Shown here one piece after another: positions 53,600-60,960 of a DNA stretch of 64,000 nucleotides. Source of the DNA: Pseudacidovorax intermedius (lineage in GTDB: Bacteria; Pseudomonadota; Gammaproteobacteria; Burkholderiales; Burkholderiaceae_C). The stretch lies in NCBI RefSeq assembly GCF_003350475.1, contig NZ_QQAV01000001.1:1108836-1172835 (forward strand). Direction: 5' to 3'. The translations under genes and the position numbers were made by a program. The notes under the pieces were generated by a model. The model searched no databases. It was not told where the DNA came from and saw nothing but the letters and a program-made list of their open reading frames with translations. Every line of letters starts with the position of its first letter. Positions within the stretch are counted from its first letter, which is position 1.

Positions 53600-53638
53600 G
53601 ATGTCTCAAATGACGTATAAAGACATGATTCAAGACAT
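53600..53638. promoter_or_regulatory. Candidate GlxA-type operator: three AGACAT boxes
   Basis: AAGACAT occurs at 53620-53626 and 53632-53638, 12 bases apart. An inverted copy (ATGTCT) lies at 53601-53606. They sit in the 115-base gap between the SDR and AraC/GlxA genes, within 15-50 bases of the regulator's start, and this is the AT-richest stretch nearby. Tandem boxes are typical for AraC-family proteins. Confidence 0.45.
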
Positions 53639-53653
53639 CAATGAGGTGACACC

Positions 53654-54601
53654 ATGCTGCGCATCGGCTACCTGCTGCCAGAAGGCTTCCAGGTCATGGC
53701 CCTGGCCACCCAGGCCGTGTTCGAGTTCGCCAACCTGGCCGCGCGAGAGCGGGTCTACAGCGTCGAGAACTATTCGCTGGCCGGCGGCGAGGTGCGGACC
53801 TCCGCAGGCACGCGCGTGCTGAGCCGGCCGCTGTCCGCACGCACCGCCGTCGACACCTGGCTGGTGGCCGGCACGCGCGATCCGGTCGACGCGGGGGCGG
53901 CGCCCGCGCTGGTGCGGGCGCTCGGCCGCGCCGCCGGCCGCGCGCGCCGCACGGCGGGCCTGTGCACCGGCGCCTTCCTGCTGGCCGACGCCGGCCTGCT
54001 GGACCAGCGCCGTGCCACCACCCACTGGGCCTGGACCGATGCGCTGCAGAAGCGCCATCCCTCGATCCAGGTCGAGCCCGACCGCATCTTCATCACCGAC
54101 GGGGCCCTCTGGACCTCGGCCGGCATGACCGCCGAGCTGGACCTGGCCCTGGGCCTGGTCGAGAAGGACCTGGGCAGCGATGTCGCTGGCAGCGTGGCCC
54201 GTGGCCTGGTGATGCCGCAGCGGCGCTCGGGCGGGCAATCGCAGCATTCGGAACTGCTGCGCCTCGCGCCCAAGTCCGATCGCATCCAGCAGGCGCTGGA
54301 ATACGCCCGTGCGCACCTGGCCGCGCCCCTGGGCGTCGAGCAGCTGGCCGAAGTGGCGCACCTCAGCCCGCGGCAGTTCAGCCGCGTTTTCGCGGCGGAG
54401 ACGGGCCAGTCGCCCGCCAAGGCGGTTGAGCAGTTGCGGCTGGAGTCGGCGCGGCTGATGGTGGAACGCAGCCGCCATCCGCTGGAGGTGGTGGCGCGCG
54501 AGACGGGCTTTCGCGACGCGCGCCATCTGCGCGAGGTGTTCCTGCGCGGCTTCGGCGTGCCACCGCAGGTGGTGCGGCGCGCGGCGCGCGGCACCGACTG
54601 A
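53654..54601 (+). CDS. GlxA-family transcriptional regulator (DJ-1/PfpI plus AraC domains)
   Basis: The 315-residue protein joins an N-terminal amidotransferase-like DJ-1/PfpI domain (residues about 3-185, with the nucleophile-elbow-like GLCTGAFLLADAG) to a C-terminal AraC DNA-binding domain. That domain has two helix-turn-helices: VEQLAEVAHLSPRQFSRVF and VVARETGFRDARHLREVF. GlxA-type regulators often activate divergent catabolic genes. The ATG follows GAGGTGACACC. Its likely targets are the SDR and aldo/keto reductase genes. Confidence 0.93.
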   Translation: MLRIGYLLPEGFQVMALATQAVFEFANLAARERVYSVENYSLAGGEVRTSAGTRVLSRPLSARTAVDTWLVAGTRDPVDAGAAPALVRALGRAAGRARRTAGLCTGAFLLADAGLLDQRRATTHWAWTDALQKRHPSIQVEPDRIFITDGALWTSAGMTAELDLALGLVEKDLGSDVAGSVARGLVMPQRRSGGQSQHSELLRLAPKSDRIQQALEYARAHLAAPLGVEQLAEVAHLSPRQFSRVFAAETGQSPAKAVEQLRLESARLMVERSRHPLEVVARETGFRDARHLREVFLRGFGVPPQVVRRAARGTD

Positions 54602-54743
54602 GCAGCCACGCGGGCCCGGCTTCGCGCCCGGCGTGCGGCGAGTGCGGCCGCCTACCGGCGCCTCGCCGGCTTCCTACAAGGCCCGCCCCAGGCCCCGCAA
54701 CCATGGGTGTCGACCTTTCCCTCACGCGAAGGACCCCGACCCC

Positions 54744-55898
54744 ATGCTTGCCATGAACTACCGCGGCCCCTACCGGGTGCGCATCGACGAACGCGCCGAG
54801 CCCGAGATCGAGCACCCGGGCGACGCCATCGTGCGCGTCACCCGCAGCTGCATCTGCGGCTCGGACCTGCACCTCTACCACGGGCTGGTGCCCGACACGC
54901 GCGTGGGGACGACCTTCGGCCACGAGTTCACTGGCGTGGTCGAACGTGTGGGGCCCGACGTGCAGCGCCTCAAACCCGGCGATCGGGTGCTCGTGCCCTT
55001 CAACATCTTCTGCGGCACCTGCTTCTTCTGCAGCCGCGAGCTGTTCAGCAACTGCCACAACGTCAACCCCGAGGCGACGGCGGTGGGCGGCATCTACGGC
55101 TACTCGCACACCACCGGCGGCTATGCCGGCGGCCAGGCGGAATACGTGCGCGTGCCCATGGCCGACATCGGCCCCACGGTACTGCCGGAGGGCCTGGACG
55201 AGGACGACGCCGTGCTGCTGACCGACGTCTTTCCCACCGGCTACCAGGCGGCGGAAATGGGCAGCATCCGCGAGGGCGACACGGTGGTGGTGTTCGGTGC
55301 CGGGCCGGTGGGCCTGTTCGCTGCCCGCTCGGCCTGGTTCATGGGCGCGGGCCGGGTGATCGTGGTGGACCACGTCGAATACCGCCTGGCCTTCGCGCGC
55401 GAGTTCGCCCATTGCGAGACGGTCGACTTCAAGTCGGTGCGCGACATGGCCATCCACATCAAGAAGATGACCGATGGGCTGGGCGCCGACGTCTGCATCG
55501 ACTGCGTGGGCGCCGAGGCGGCCGGCAGCTTCGCGCAGACGCTGACGGGCGTGAAGCTCAAACTGCAGGGCGGCGCCGCCACGGTGCTGCACTGGGCCAT
55601 CAACTCGGTGCGCAAGGGCGGGCATGTGTCCATCGTGGGCGTATACGGCCCCACCTTCAACGCGCTGCCCATCGGCAATGCGGTCAACAAGGGCCTGACG
55701 CTGCGCATGAACCAGGCCTCGGTCAAGCGCCACCTGCCCAAGCTCATCGAGCACATCCAGGCCGGCCGCATCCGGCCCAGCGACATCATCACCCACCGCC
55801 TGCCGCTGGAGGAGGTGGCCGAGGGCTACCACCTGTTCAGCAGCAAGCTGGACGACTGCATCAAGGTCGTGCTTCTGCCGCCCTCGGCGCGCGCCTGA
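54744..55898 (+). CDS. Zinc-dependent alcohol dehydrogenase (MDR family)
   Basis: The 384-residue enzyme has the catalytic zinc ligands Cys38 (CICGSD) and His60-Glu61 (FGHEFTG). The structural zinc set is Cys90, Cys93, Cys96 and Cys104 (FCGTCFFC and SNC). The NAD motif VVVFGAGPVGLFAA lies near residue 180. The long insert after TGYQAAE and the form of the C-terminus resemble the glutathione-independent formaldehyde dehydrogenase or threonine dehydrogenase-like group. The start at 54744 is preferred over the open frame from 54633, which lacks signals. Two genes for small membrane-anchored proteins follow. Confidence 0.9.
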   Translation: MLAMNYRGPYRVRIDERAEPEIEHPGDAIVRVTRSCICGSDLHLYHGLVPDTRVGTTFGHEFTGVVERVGPDVQRLKPGDRVLVPFNIFCGTCFFCSRELFSNCHNVNPEATAVGGIYGYSHTTGGYAGGQAEYVRVPMADIGPTVLPEGLDEDDAVLLTDVFPTGYQAAEMGSIREGDTVVVFGAGPVGLFAARSAWFMGAGRVIVVDHVEYRLAFAREFAHCETVDFKSVRDMAIHIKKMTDGLGADVCIDCVGAEAAGSFAQTLTGVKLKLQGGAATVLHWAINSVRKGGHVSIVGVYGPTFNALPIGNAVNKGLTLRMNQASVKRHLPKLIEHIQAGRIRPSDIITHRLPLEEVAEGYHLFSSKLDDCIKVVLLPPSARA

Positions 55899-55918
55899 CG
55901 AACGGACACGGAGGCCCC

Positions 55919-56464
55919 ATGGCAGACATCACGAACACCGCTAACACCGACCCGACGTCTTCTTCCGCGGAGCCGTCCACGCGCCATGCCCACATCCCCG
56001 GCTGGGGCGTGGACCGCGACCGCAACAGCCGTCCCGCCGTGCCCATGGAGCGCACACCGCCCCGGCTGGAGGGCGTGCACTGGACGCAGCCCGCGCAGCA
56101 GCCGCAGAGGGTGGAGGTGCTGTGCTCCACCGAGCGCGACAGCACGATCACGCCCATCTTCGGCAGCACGCTGCCGCCGCAGGGCGCCAGCGGCGGGCTT
56201 CGGCGCGCGGCCTTCCGCTTCAGCGAGAACGACCTGCGCCACTGGCTGATCCTGCTGTTGGCCGACCGCACCGACATGGTCGAAGGCGTGATCGACGACC
56301 TGCGCCGTGGTCATGTACCCAACGTGGTGGCCGAGATGGGCCTGGGCGCCGCCTGGAAACACGACCGGCCGAGGCTGGTGCGCAAGCTGGCCTGGACCGC
56401 CGGCAGCGCCGTATTGCTGTGCTGGCTGATGGGCCGCAAGCGCAGCAACCGGCGGATGCGCTGA
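55919..56464 (+). CDS. Unknown protein with C-terminal membrane anchor
   Basis: I do not recognise the 181-residue product. The first 60 residues are polar and Pro-rich, probably disordered (GWGVDRDRNSRPAVPMERTPP). A conserved-looking middle follows (FRFSENDLRHWLILLLADRTDMVEGVIDDL), then one membrane helix near residues 158-172 and a basic end. The ATG has CGGAGG seven bases ahead. It lies between the alcohol dehydrogenase and hemerythrin genes, all on one strand. A role tied to those neighbours is possible but unproven. Confidence 0.75.
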   Translation: MADITNTANTDPTSSSAEPSTRHAHIPGWGVDRDRNSRPAVPMERTPPRLEGVHWTQPAQQPQRVEVLCSTERDSTITPIFGSTLPPQGASGGLRRAAFRFSENDLRHWLILLLADRTDMVEGVIDDLRRGHVPNVVAEMGLGAAWKHDRPRLVRKLAWTAGSAVLLCWLMGRKRSNRRMR

Positions 56465-56527
56465 GTAGCCGCGCGGGACCTCGCCGCGCTCCCCAGGAAG
56501 ACGATCCTTCAAGAACGAAAGCCTCCC

Positions 56528-57109
56528 ATGATGCGAACCGCCACCGAATACCTCGCGCCCCACGCCACAAACATGATCCGGCTCGACCACACGCACTTGG
56601 TCACCGCCTTCCACCAGTACCGCACCACCGACAGCCCGCGCGTCAAGCGCGGGCTGGTCGACCAGGTCTGCCTGGCGCTGGAGGTGCATGCGCAGCTGGA
56701 GGAAGAGATCTTCTATCCCGCGCTGCGCGCCGTCGCGGGCGACGAGGAGGCTCTGCAGAAGAGCGTGCCCGAGCACGACGAGATGAAGCGCCTGATCGGT
56801 CGCCTGCGCGGCATGGCGGCCGACGATGCGGCCTTCGACGACACCTTCATGGAACTGCTGCGCGACGTGCTGCACCATGTGGCGGACGAAGAGACCATCC
56901 TGCTGCCGCTGGCCGAGCGTCGGCTGCACGATCGCCTGGGCGAACTCGGCTTGGCCATGACCAAGCGGCGCATGGAGCTGCTGGTGCCACGCACCGGCGA
57001 GCTTGCCTCGGCCATGGCGCGGTCGATGTCGCTGGGCACGCTGGCCGCCACGGCGGCCGTCACGGCGGCGTTGACGGCCTTGTGCCTGCGGCGGCACGCG
57101 CCCCGGTGA
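56528..57109 (+). CDS. Hemerythrin HHE-domain protein with C-terminal membrane helix
   Basis: The 193-residue protein has a four-helix hemerythrin-like domain with candidate iron ligands His21 and His23 (LDHTH), His54 and Glu58 (EVHAQLEEE), His83 (PEHDEMK) and His116/117 with Glu121 (HHVADEE). One membrane helix lies near residues 168-186. Such proteins bind a di-iron centre and have been linked to oxygen, nitric oxide or iron sensing and repair. The orientation and the membrane anchor match the preceding unknown gene, which suggests a shared role. Confidence 0.88.
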   Translation: MMRTATEYLAPHATNMIRLDHTHLVTAFHQYRTTDSPRVKRGLVDQVCLALEVHAQLEEEIFYPALRAVAGDEEALQKSVPEHDEMKRLIGRLRGMAADDAAFDDTFMELLRDVLHHVADEETILLPLAERRLHDRLGELGLAMTKRRMELLVPRTGELASAMARSMSLGTLAATAAVTAALTALCLRRHAPR

Positions 57110-57169
57110 GCAGCCAGACGCGGGCGCCTTCCCCGAGGACGGCCAAGGCCGCGCAGTGCGCGCCGGCCC

Positions 57170-58072
57170 TCAGCCGTCGGCGCCGAGCGCGGTCAGCCGC
57201 TCGCGCAGGAACTCGGCGAAGGCGTAGGCGATCACCGGCAGCTGCCGCCCCCGGAGGCAGCCCAGCACCAGTTCGCCCTGGGGAAAGGCCCGGTCCTCGA
57301 TGGCGCGGGCCACGAGGTCGGGCGTCGCCAGGTCGGTGCCGATGGCCATCTGAAAGGTGATGGACTGCCGGTCGGCCAGGCAGCCGAGCAGGAACTCGAA
57401 GCTGTTGCTTTCCACCATGGGCTGGAAGCGGATGGAACTGCGCGAAAGAAAGCGCTCCAGCAGCTGACGCCCGCCGATGTCGCGGTTGGGCAGCACCAGG
57501 GGATAGTCGGCGCAATCGCGCAGGCGCAGCGCGCTGCGACCGGCCAGCGGATGCTCGGCATGCATCATGGCCATGAGCCGCTGGCCGGCCACGTCCAGGC
57601 GCTGGATGTCCGATTCGGCCGGCAGGTTGAACACCAGGGCCAGGTCGGTGTCCAGGCTGCGCAGGGCCTCGGCCGCCTGCACGTGGTCGCCGATGCGGGC
57701 GTCGAAGGCCACCAGTGGATGCGTCTCGCGGAAGGCCGCGATGGCCGCGGGCAGGAAGCGCGGCGCCAGTGCCTGGCTGGCCACCAGCCGCACCCGGCCG
57801 CGGCGCAGGCCCTGCAGCTCCTCGATCTCGGAGCGCACGCGCTCCAGCTCGGCGCCCCGGTCGCGGACATAGCGCACGAACAGCTCGCCCGCCGCCGTGA
57901 GCCGCATGCCCCGCGGCAGCCGCTCGAACAGCGGCGTGCCCAGCTCCTCCTCGATGTCCTGGATGCGGCGGTTGACCGCCGAGGGCGCCACATGCAGCCG
58001 CTCGGCCGCCTGGCGGATGGATCCGATGCGCGCGACCTCGTCGACGTAGCGCAGCAGGCGCAGGTGGTTCAT
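57170..58072 (-). CDS. LysR-type regulator of the atzD operon
   Basis: The 300-residue protein has the LysR helix-turn-helix at residues about 3-60 (GSIRQAAERLHVAPSAVNRRIQDIEEELG) and a type 2 periplasmic-binding effector domain. It is divergent from the cysteine hydrolase gene at 58216. The gap holds a perfect palindrome with T-N11-A geometry, so it almost certainly controls that operon. AtzR, the LysR activator of atzDEF in Pseudomonas ADP, is the functional parallel, but I do not claim orthology. Confidence 0.92.
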   Translation of the reverse strand: MNHLRLLRYVDEVARIGSIRQAAERLHVAPSAVNRRIQDIEEELGTPLFERLPRGMRLTAAGELFVRYVRDRGAELERVRSEIEELQGLRRGRVRLVASQALAPRFLPAAIAAFRETHPLVAFDARIGDHVQAAEALRSLDTDLALVFNLPAESDIQRLDVAGQRLMAMMHAEHPLAGRSALRLRDCADYPLVLPNRDIGGRQLLERFLSRSSIRFQPMVESNSFEFLLGCLADRQSITFQMAIGTDLATPDLVARAIEDRAFPQGELVLGCLRGRQLPVIAYAFAEFLRERLTALGADG

Positions 58073-58130
58073 GGCAGGCGGGGTGAAGGGCAATGGCGCA
58101 TGCCTGTGCCGTGCAAGCCGCATGCCCGGA

Positions 58131-58151
58131 CCGTTGCCAATCCGGCAACGG
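58131..58151. promoter_or_regulatory. LysR-type binding palindrome
   Basis: CCGTTGCC (58131-58138) and GGCAACGG (58144-58151) form a perfect eight-base inverted repeat with a five-base AATCC spacer. It contains the LysR T-N11-A pattern. It lies 59 bases from the LysR start and 65 bases from the hydrolase start, the normal position for an activator recognition site. Confidence 0.75.
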
Positions 58152-58215
58152 CGCACCCGCGATAAAGCGCCGGAAAGTGAGCGCCCGTGGCACGGGCGAT
58201 GCGTGCCACTGACGC

Positions 58216-59049
58216 ATGCACAGCGATGAACGCATTCCCGGCACCAAGTTGGACACGACCCCCGGTGACGCCCCCGGCTTCGGCCCCGCGGCCGGCAACC
58301 GCTGGCAGCTGCAGGACGGGCGCCTGAGCCTGGTCCGCACGCCGCCGGCCCCGCGGCCGCTGGCGCTGCCGGCACAGCCCGAATCGCTCGTGATCGACCT
58401 GGCCCGCACCGCGCTGGTGGTGGTCGACATGCAGAACGACTTCTGCCATCCCGAAGGCTGGTTCGGCCAGAAGGGCCTGGACGTGCAGGCCGCGCGGCGG
58501 CCCATCCCGGTGCTGCAGGCGCTGCTGCCCGCCTGGCGCCGCGCGGGCAGCCCGCTCGTCTGGTGCAACTGGGGCATCCGCGCCGACCGGCGCAACCTCG
58601 GCCCCACGGTGCAGTTCAAGGGCAAGCGGACGGCCGAGGGCGTGGGTTATGGCGAGCGCTCGCCCATCGACCACGGTCCGTCGCTGGTGCAGGGCAGCTG
58701 GGGCGCGGCGCTGGTCGAGGAACTCGCAGCCGAGCCCGGCGACATCCTGGCGCACAAGCACCGGCTCTCGGGCTTCTGGGACAGCGAGCTCGACAGCGTG
58801 CTGCGCAACGCCGGCATCACCACCCTGCTGTTCGCCGGCATCAACACCGACCGCTGCGTGTTCTCCACCCTGCAGGACGCGGCCTTCCTGGGCTACGACT
58901 GCGTGCTGCTGGAGGACGCCTGCAGCACCTCGTCACCCGACTACGTGACCGACGGCGTGCTCTACCTCGTGCGCCTGCTGCACGGCTTCACCGCGACCGC
59001 GGCCGACCTGGGCGCGGCGCTCACCGACCTTCCTTCCCAACCCGACTGA
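58216..59049 (+). CDS. Isochorismatase-like cysteine hydrolase, N-carbamoyl-type
   Basis: The 277-residue protein has the cysteine hydrolase triad Asp71 (VVDMQNDFCHPEGWFG), Lys181 (AHKHRLSGFWDS) and Cys214 (NTDRCVFSTLQ). An extra N-terminal segment of about 55 residues contains PGFGPAAGNRW. It is longer than and clearly different from the two BiuH-type enzymes upstream. Relatives include N-carbamoylsarcosine amidase and ureidoacrylate hydrolase, so hydrolysis of a carbamoyl group from a ring-opened product is likely. It is the first gene of the LysR-controlled operon; the start codon lacks a good ribosome site. Confidence 0.82.
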   Translation: MHSDERIPGTKLDTTPGDAPGFGPAAGNRWQLQDGRLSLVRTPPAPRPLALPAQPESLVIDLARTALVVVDMQNDFCHPEGWFGQKGLDVQAARRPIPVLQALLPAWRRAGSPLVWCNWGIRADRRNLGPTVQFKGKRTAEGVGYGERSPIDHGPSLVQGSWGAALVEELAAEPGDILAHKHRLSGFWDSELDSVLRNAGITTLLFAGINTDRCVFSTLQDAAFLGYDCVLLEDACSTSSPDYVTDGVLYLVRLLHGFTATAADLGAALTDLPSQPD

Positions 59050-59061
59050 GGAACCTTCGCC

Positions 59062-60111
59062 ATGACCTCGACCCTCTCCCTTCTCGCACGCTGGACGCGG
59101 CCGCTCATCGGCGCTGCGGCCCTGGCGCTGGCTGCGCTGCCCGCCGCCGCGCAGACGCCGATCAAGCTGGTGCTCAACTGGAAGTACGAAGGCCCGCAGG
59201 CCTGGTTCTTCCTGGCGCAGGACCGCGGCTATTTCAAGCAGGAAGGACTGGACGTCACCATCGACCAGGGCGAGGGCTCGGCCGCCTCGATCCCGAAGGT
59301 GGCCGCGGGCACCTACCAGGCCGGCTTCGGCGACATGAATGCGCTGATCGACCTGGCCTCCAAGCGGCCGGCCGATGCGCCGGTGGGCGTGTACATGCTC
59401 TACAACACGCCGCCCTTCGCGGTGGTGGTGCGCAGCGACAGCCCGATCAAAAGCCCCAGGGACCTCGAAGGCAAGACCATCGGCGGCCCGGCCAACGATG
59501 GCGCGCTCAAGCTCTTCCCGGCCTTCGCCAAGCTGGCCAAGATCGACGCCGCCAAGGTGACCATCTCCAACATGGCGCCCAACCTGCGCGAGCAGATGCT
59601 GGTGCGCGGCCAGATCGACGGCGCCTTCGGCTATGTCACCACCGTGAGCTTCAGCGCCCGCGGCATGGGGCTGGACCCGGCCAAGGACCTGCGCTTCATC
59701 CGCTACGGCGACCACGGCATGGACCTCTATGCCAACACCGTCTTCTTCTCGCGCAGCTTCGTGCAGGACAAGCCCCAGGCCGTGGCCGGCTTCGTCAAGG
59801 CGCTCAACCGCGCCATCAAGGACGTGCTGGCCAACCCCGATGCCGGCATCGACGCCGTGATGAAGCGCGAGCCGCTGCTCAAGCGCGACGTCGAGAAAGA
59901 GAAGCTCCTGGCCACGCTCAAGAACGACATGAGCCACCCCGAGATCGCCCGCATCGGCCTGGGCGACGTGGACGACGAGCGGCTCAAGAAGTCCATCGGC
60001 ATCGTGGCCGAGGCCAACCAGCTGCCGCGCCAGCCCGAGGTGGGCGAGGTCTTCGACCGCCGCTTCCTGCCGGCGCGCGCCGAGCGCCCGTCCAGCACCG
60101 TCGCGCCCTGA
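59062..60111 (+). CDS. ABC substrate-binding protein, NMT1/THI5-like
   Basis: The 349-residue periplasmic receptor has a Sec signal peptide ending at AAAQ (near residue 31). An NMT1-type fold follows, with IKLVLNWKYEGPQAWFFLAQ and DRGYFKQEGLDVTIDQGEGS. THI5-like receptors bind pyrimidine precursors and similar heterocycles, which fits the ring-opening enzymes of the operon. Its ATPase begins at 63585, after three enzyme genes; the permease presumably lies beyond the window. Confidence 0.92.
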   Translation: MTSTLSLLARWTRPLIGAAALALAALPAAAQTPIKLVLNWKYEGPQAWFFLAQDRGYFKQEGLDVTIDQGEGSAASIPKVAAGTYQAGFGDMNALIDLASKRPADAPVGVYMLYNTPPFAVVVRSDSPIKSPRDLEGKTIGGPANDGALKLFPAFAKLAKIDAAKVTISNMAPNLREQMLVRGQIDGAFGYVTTVSFSARGMGLDPAKDLRFIRYGDHGMDLYANTVFFSRSFVQDKPQAVAGFVKALNRAIKDVLANPDAGIDAVMKREPLLKRDVEKEKLLATLKNDMSHPEIARIGLGDVDDERLKKSIGIVAEANQLPRQPEVGEVFDRRFLPARAERPSSTVAP

Positions 60112-60151
60112 ACATCACCGACAAGCCCCTCTGAAGAAAGAAGAGACCGCC

Positions 60152-60943
60152 ATGGATCTGCAACTGCGCGACAAGGTCGCCATCATCACCGGCCCGGCCA
60201 AGGGCATGGGCGCCGCCATCACGCTGGCCTTCGCCCGCGAAGGCGCGAAGCTGGTGCTGGCCGGCCGCGACACTGCCGCCATCGAACCCGTGGCCGCCGA
60301 GGCCCGCGCGCTGGGCGTGGCGGCGCAGGTGGTGGCCTGCGACCTCACCGTCTCCAGCCAGACCGAGGCGCTGGCCACGGCGGCGCTGGCCGCCTTCGGC
60401 CGCATCGACATCCTGGTCAACGTGGCCGGCGGCTCGGGCCCCATCGGCAAGACCGGCTGGGAGACGACGACGGAAGAGTTCGACGAGATCGTGCGCCTGA
60501 ACATGACCGGCTGCTTCAACACCATCCGCGCCGTGATGCCCGCGATGGTGGAGCAGCGCAGCGGCAAGATCGTGAACGTGGGCGGCACCTTCGGCCTGCG
60601 CGGGCGTGCCGGGCGCATGGCCTATTCGGCCTCCAAGTGGGGCCTGCGCGGCATCACCAAGAGCTTTGCGCTGGAGGCCGGGCCGCACAACATCAACGTC
60701 AACAACGTCGCGCCGGGCATGGTGGACGGCCCGCGCTTCCGCGAGAAGGTGTGCGCCAACATGGCCCAGCGCCTGGGCATCACGCGGGAAGAGGCGATGC
60801 AGCGCCACGCGGCCGACTACGCGCTGCGCCGCGTCTCCACCGACACAGACATCGCCAACGCCTGCCTGTTCATGGCCAGCGAGGTGTCGCGGCAGATCAC
60901 CGGCGCCGACCTGCCGGTGGACGGCGGCTGGGCCGCGCTGTGA
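60152..60943 (+). CDS. SDR-family oxidoreductase with altered active site
   Basis: The 263-residue protein has an NAD(P) motif TGPAKGMG (residues 13-20), NVAGG where NNAG is usual, and the catalytic pair Tyr-Lys in YSASK. The position of the catalytic Ser, about 13 residues before that Tyr, lies in NVGGTFG, so Ser is replaced by Gly or Thr. The protein ends with ITGADLPVDGGW, the typical SDR close. It may reduce an imine or carbonyl in the heterocycle pathway, or have another role. AGAAAGAAGAG precedes the ATG. Confidence 0.88.
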   Translation: MDLQLRDKVAIITGPAKGMGAAITLAFAREGAKLVLAGRDTAAIEPVAAEARALGVAAQVVACDLTVSSQTEALATAALAAFGRIDILVNVAGGSGPIGKTGWETTTEEFDEIVRLNMTGCFNTIRAVMPAMVEQRSGKIVNVGGTFGLRGRAGRMAYSASKWGLRGITKSFALEAGPHNINVNNVAPGMVDGPRFREKVCANMAQRLGITREEAMQRHAADYALRRVSTDTDIANACLFMASEVSRQITGADLPVDGGWAAL

Positions 60944-60960
60944 GCCGGGGAGTGAGCAGC

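Noticed and set aside
50662-53613. Plus-strand open frame of 983 codons
   Set aside because: It is antisense to thiolase, aldo/keto reductase and SDR genes and has no recognisable domain.
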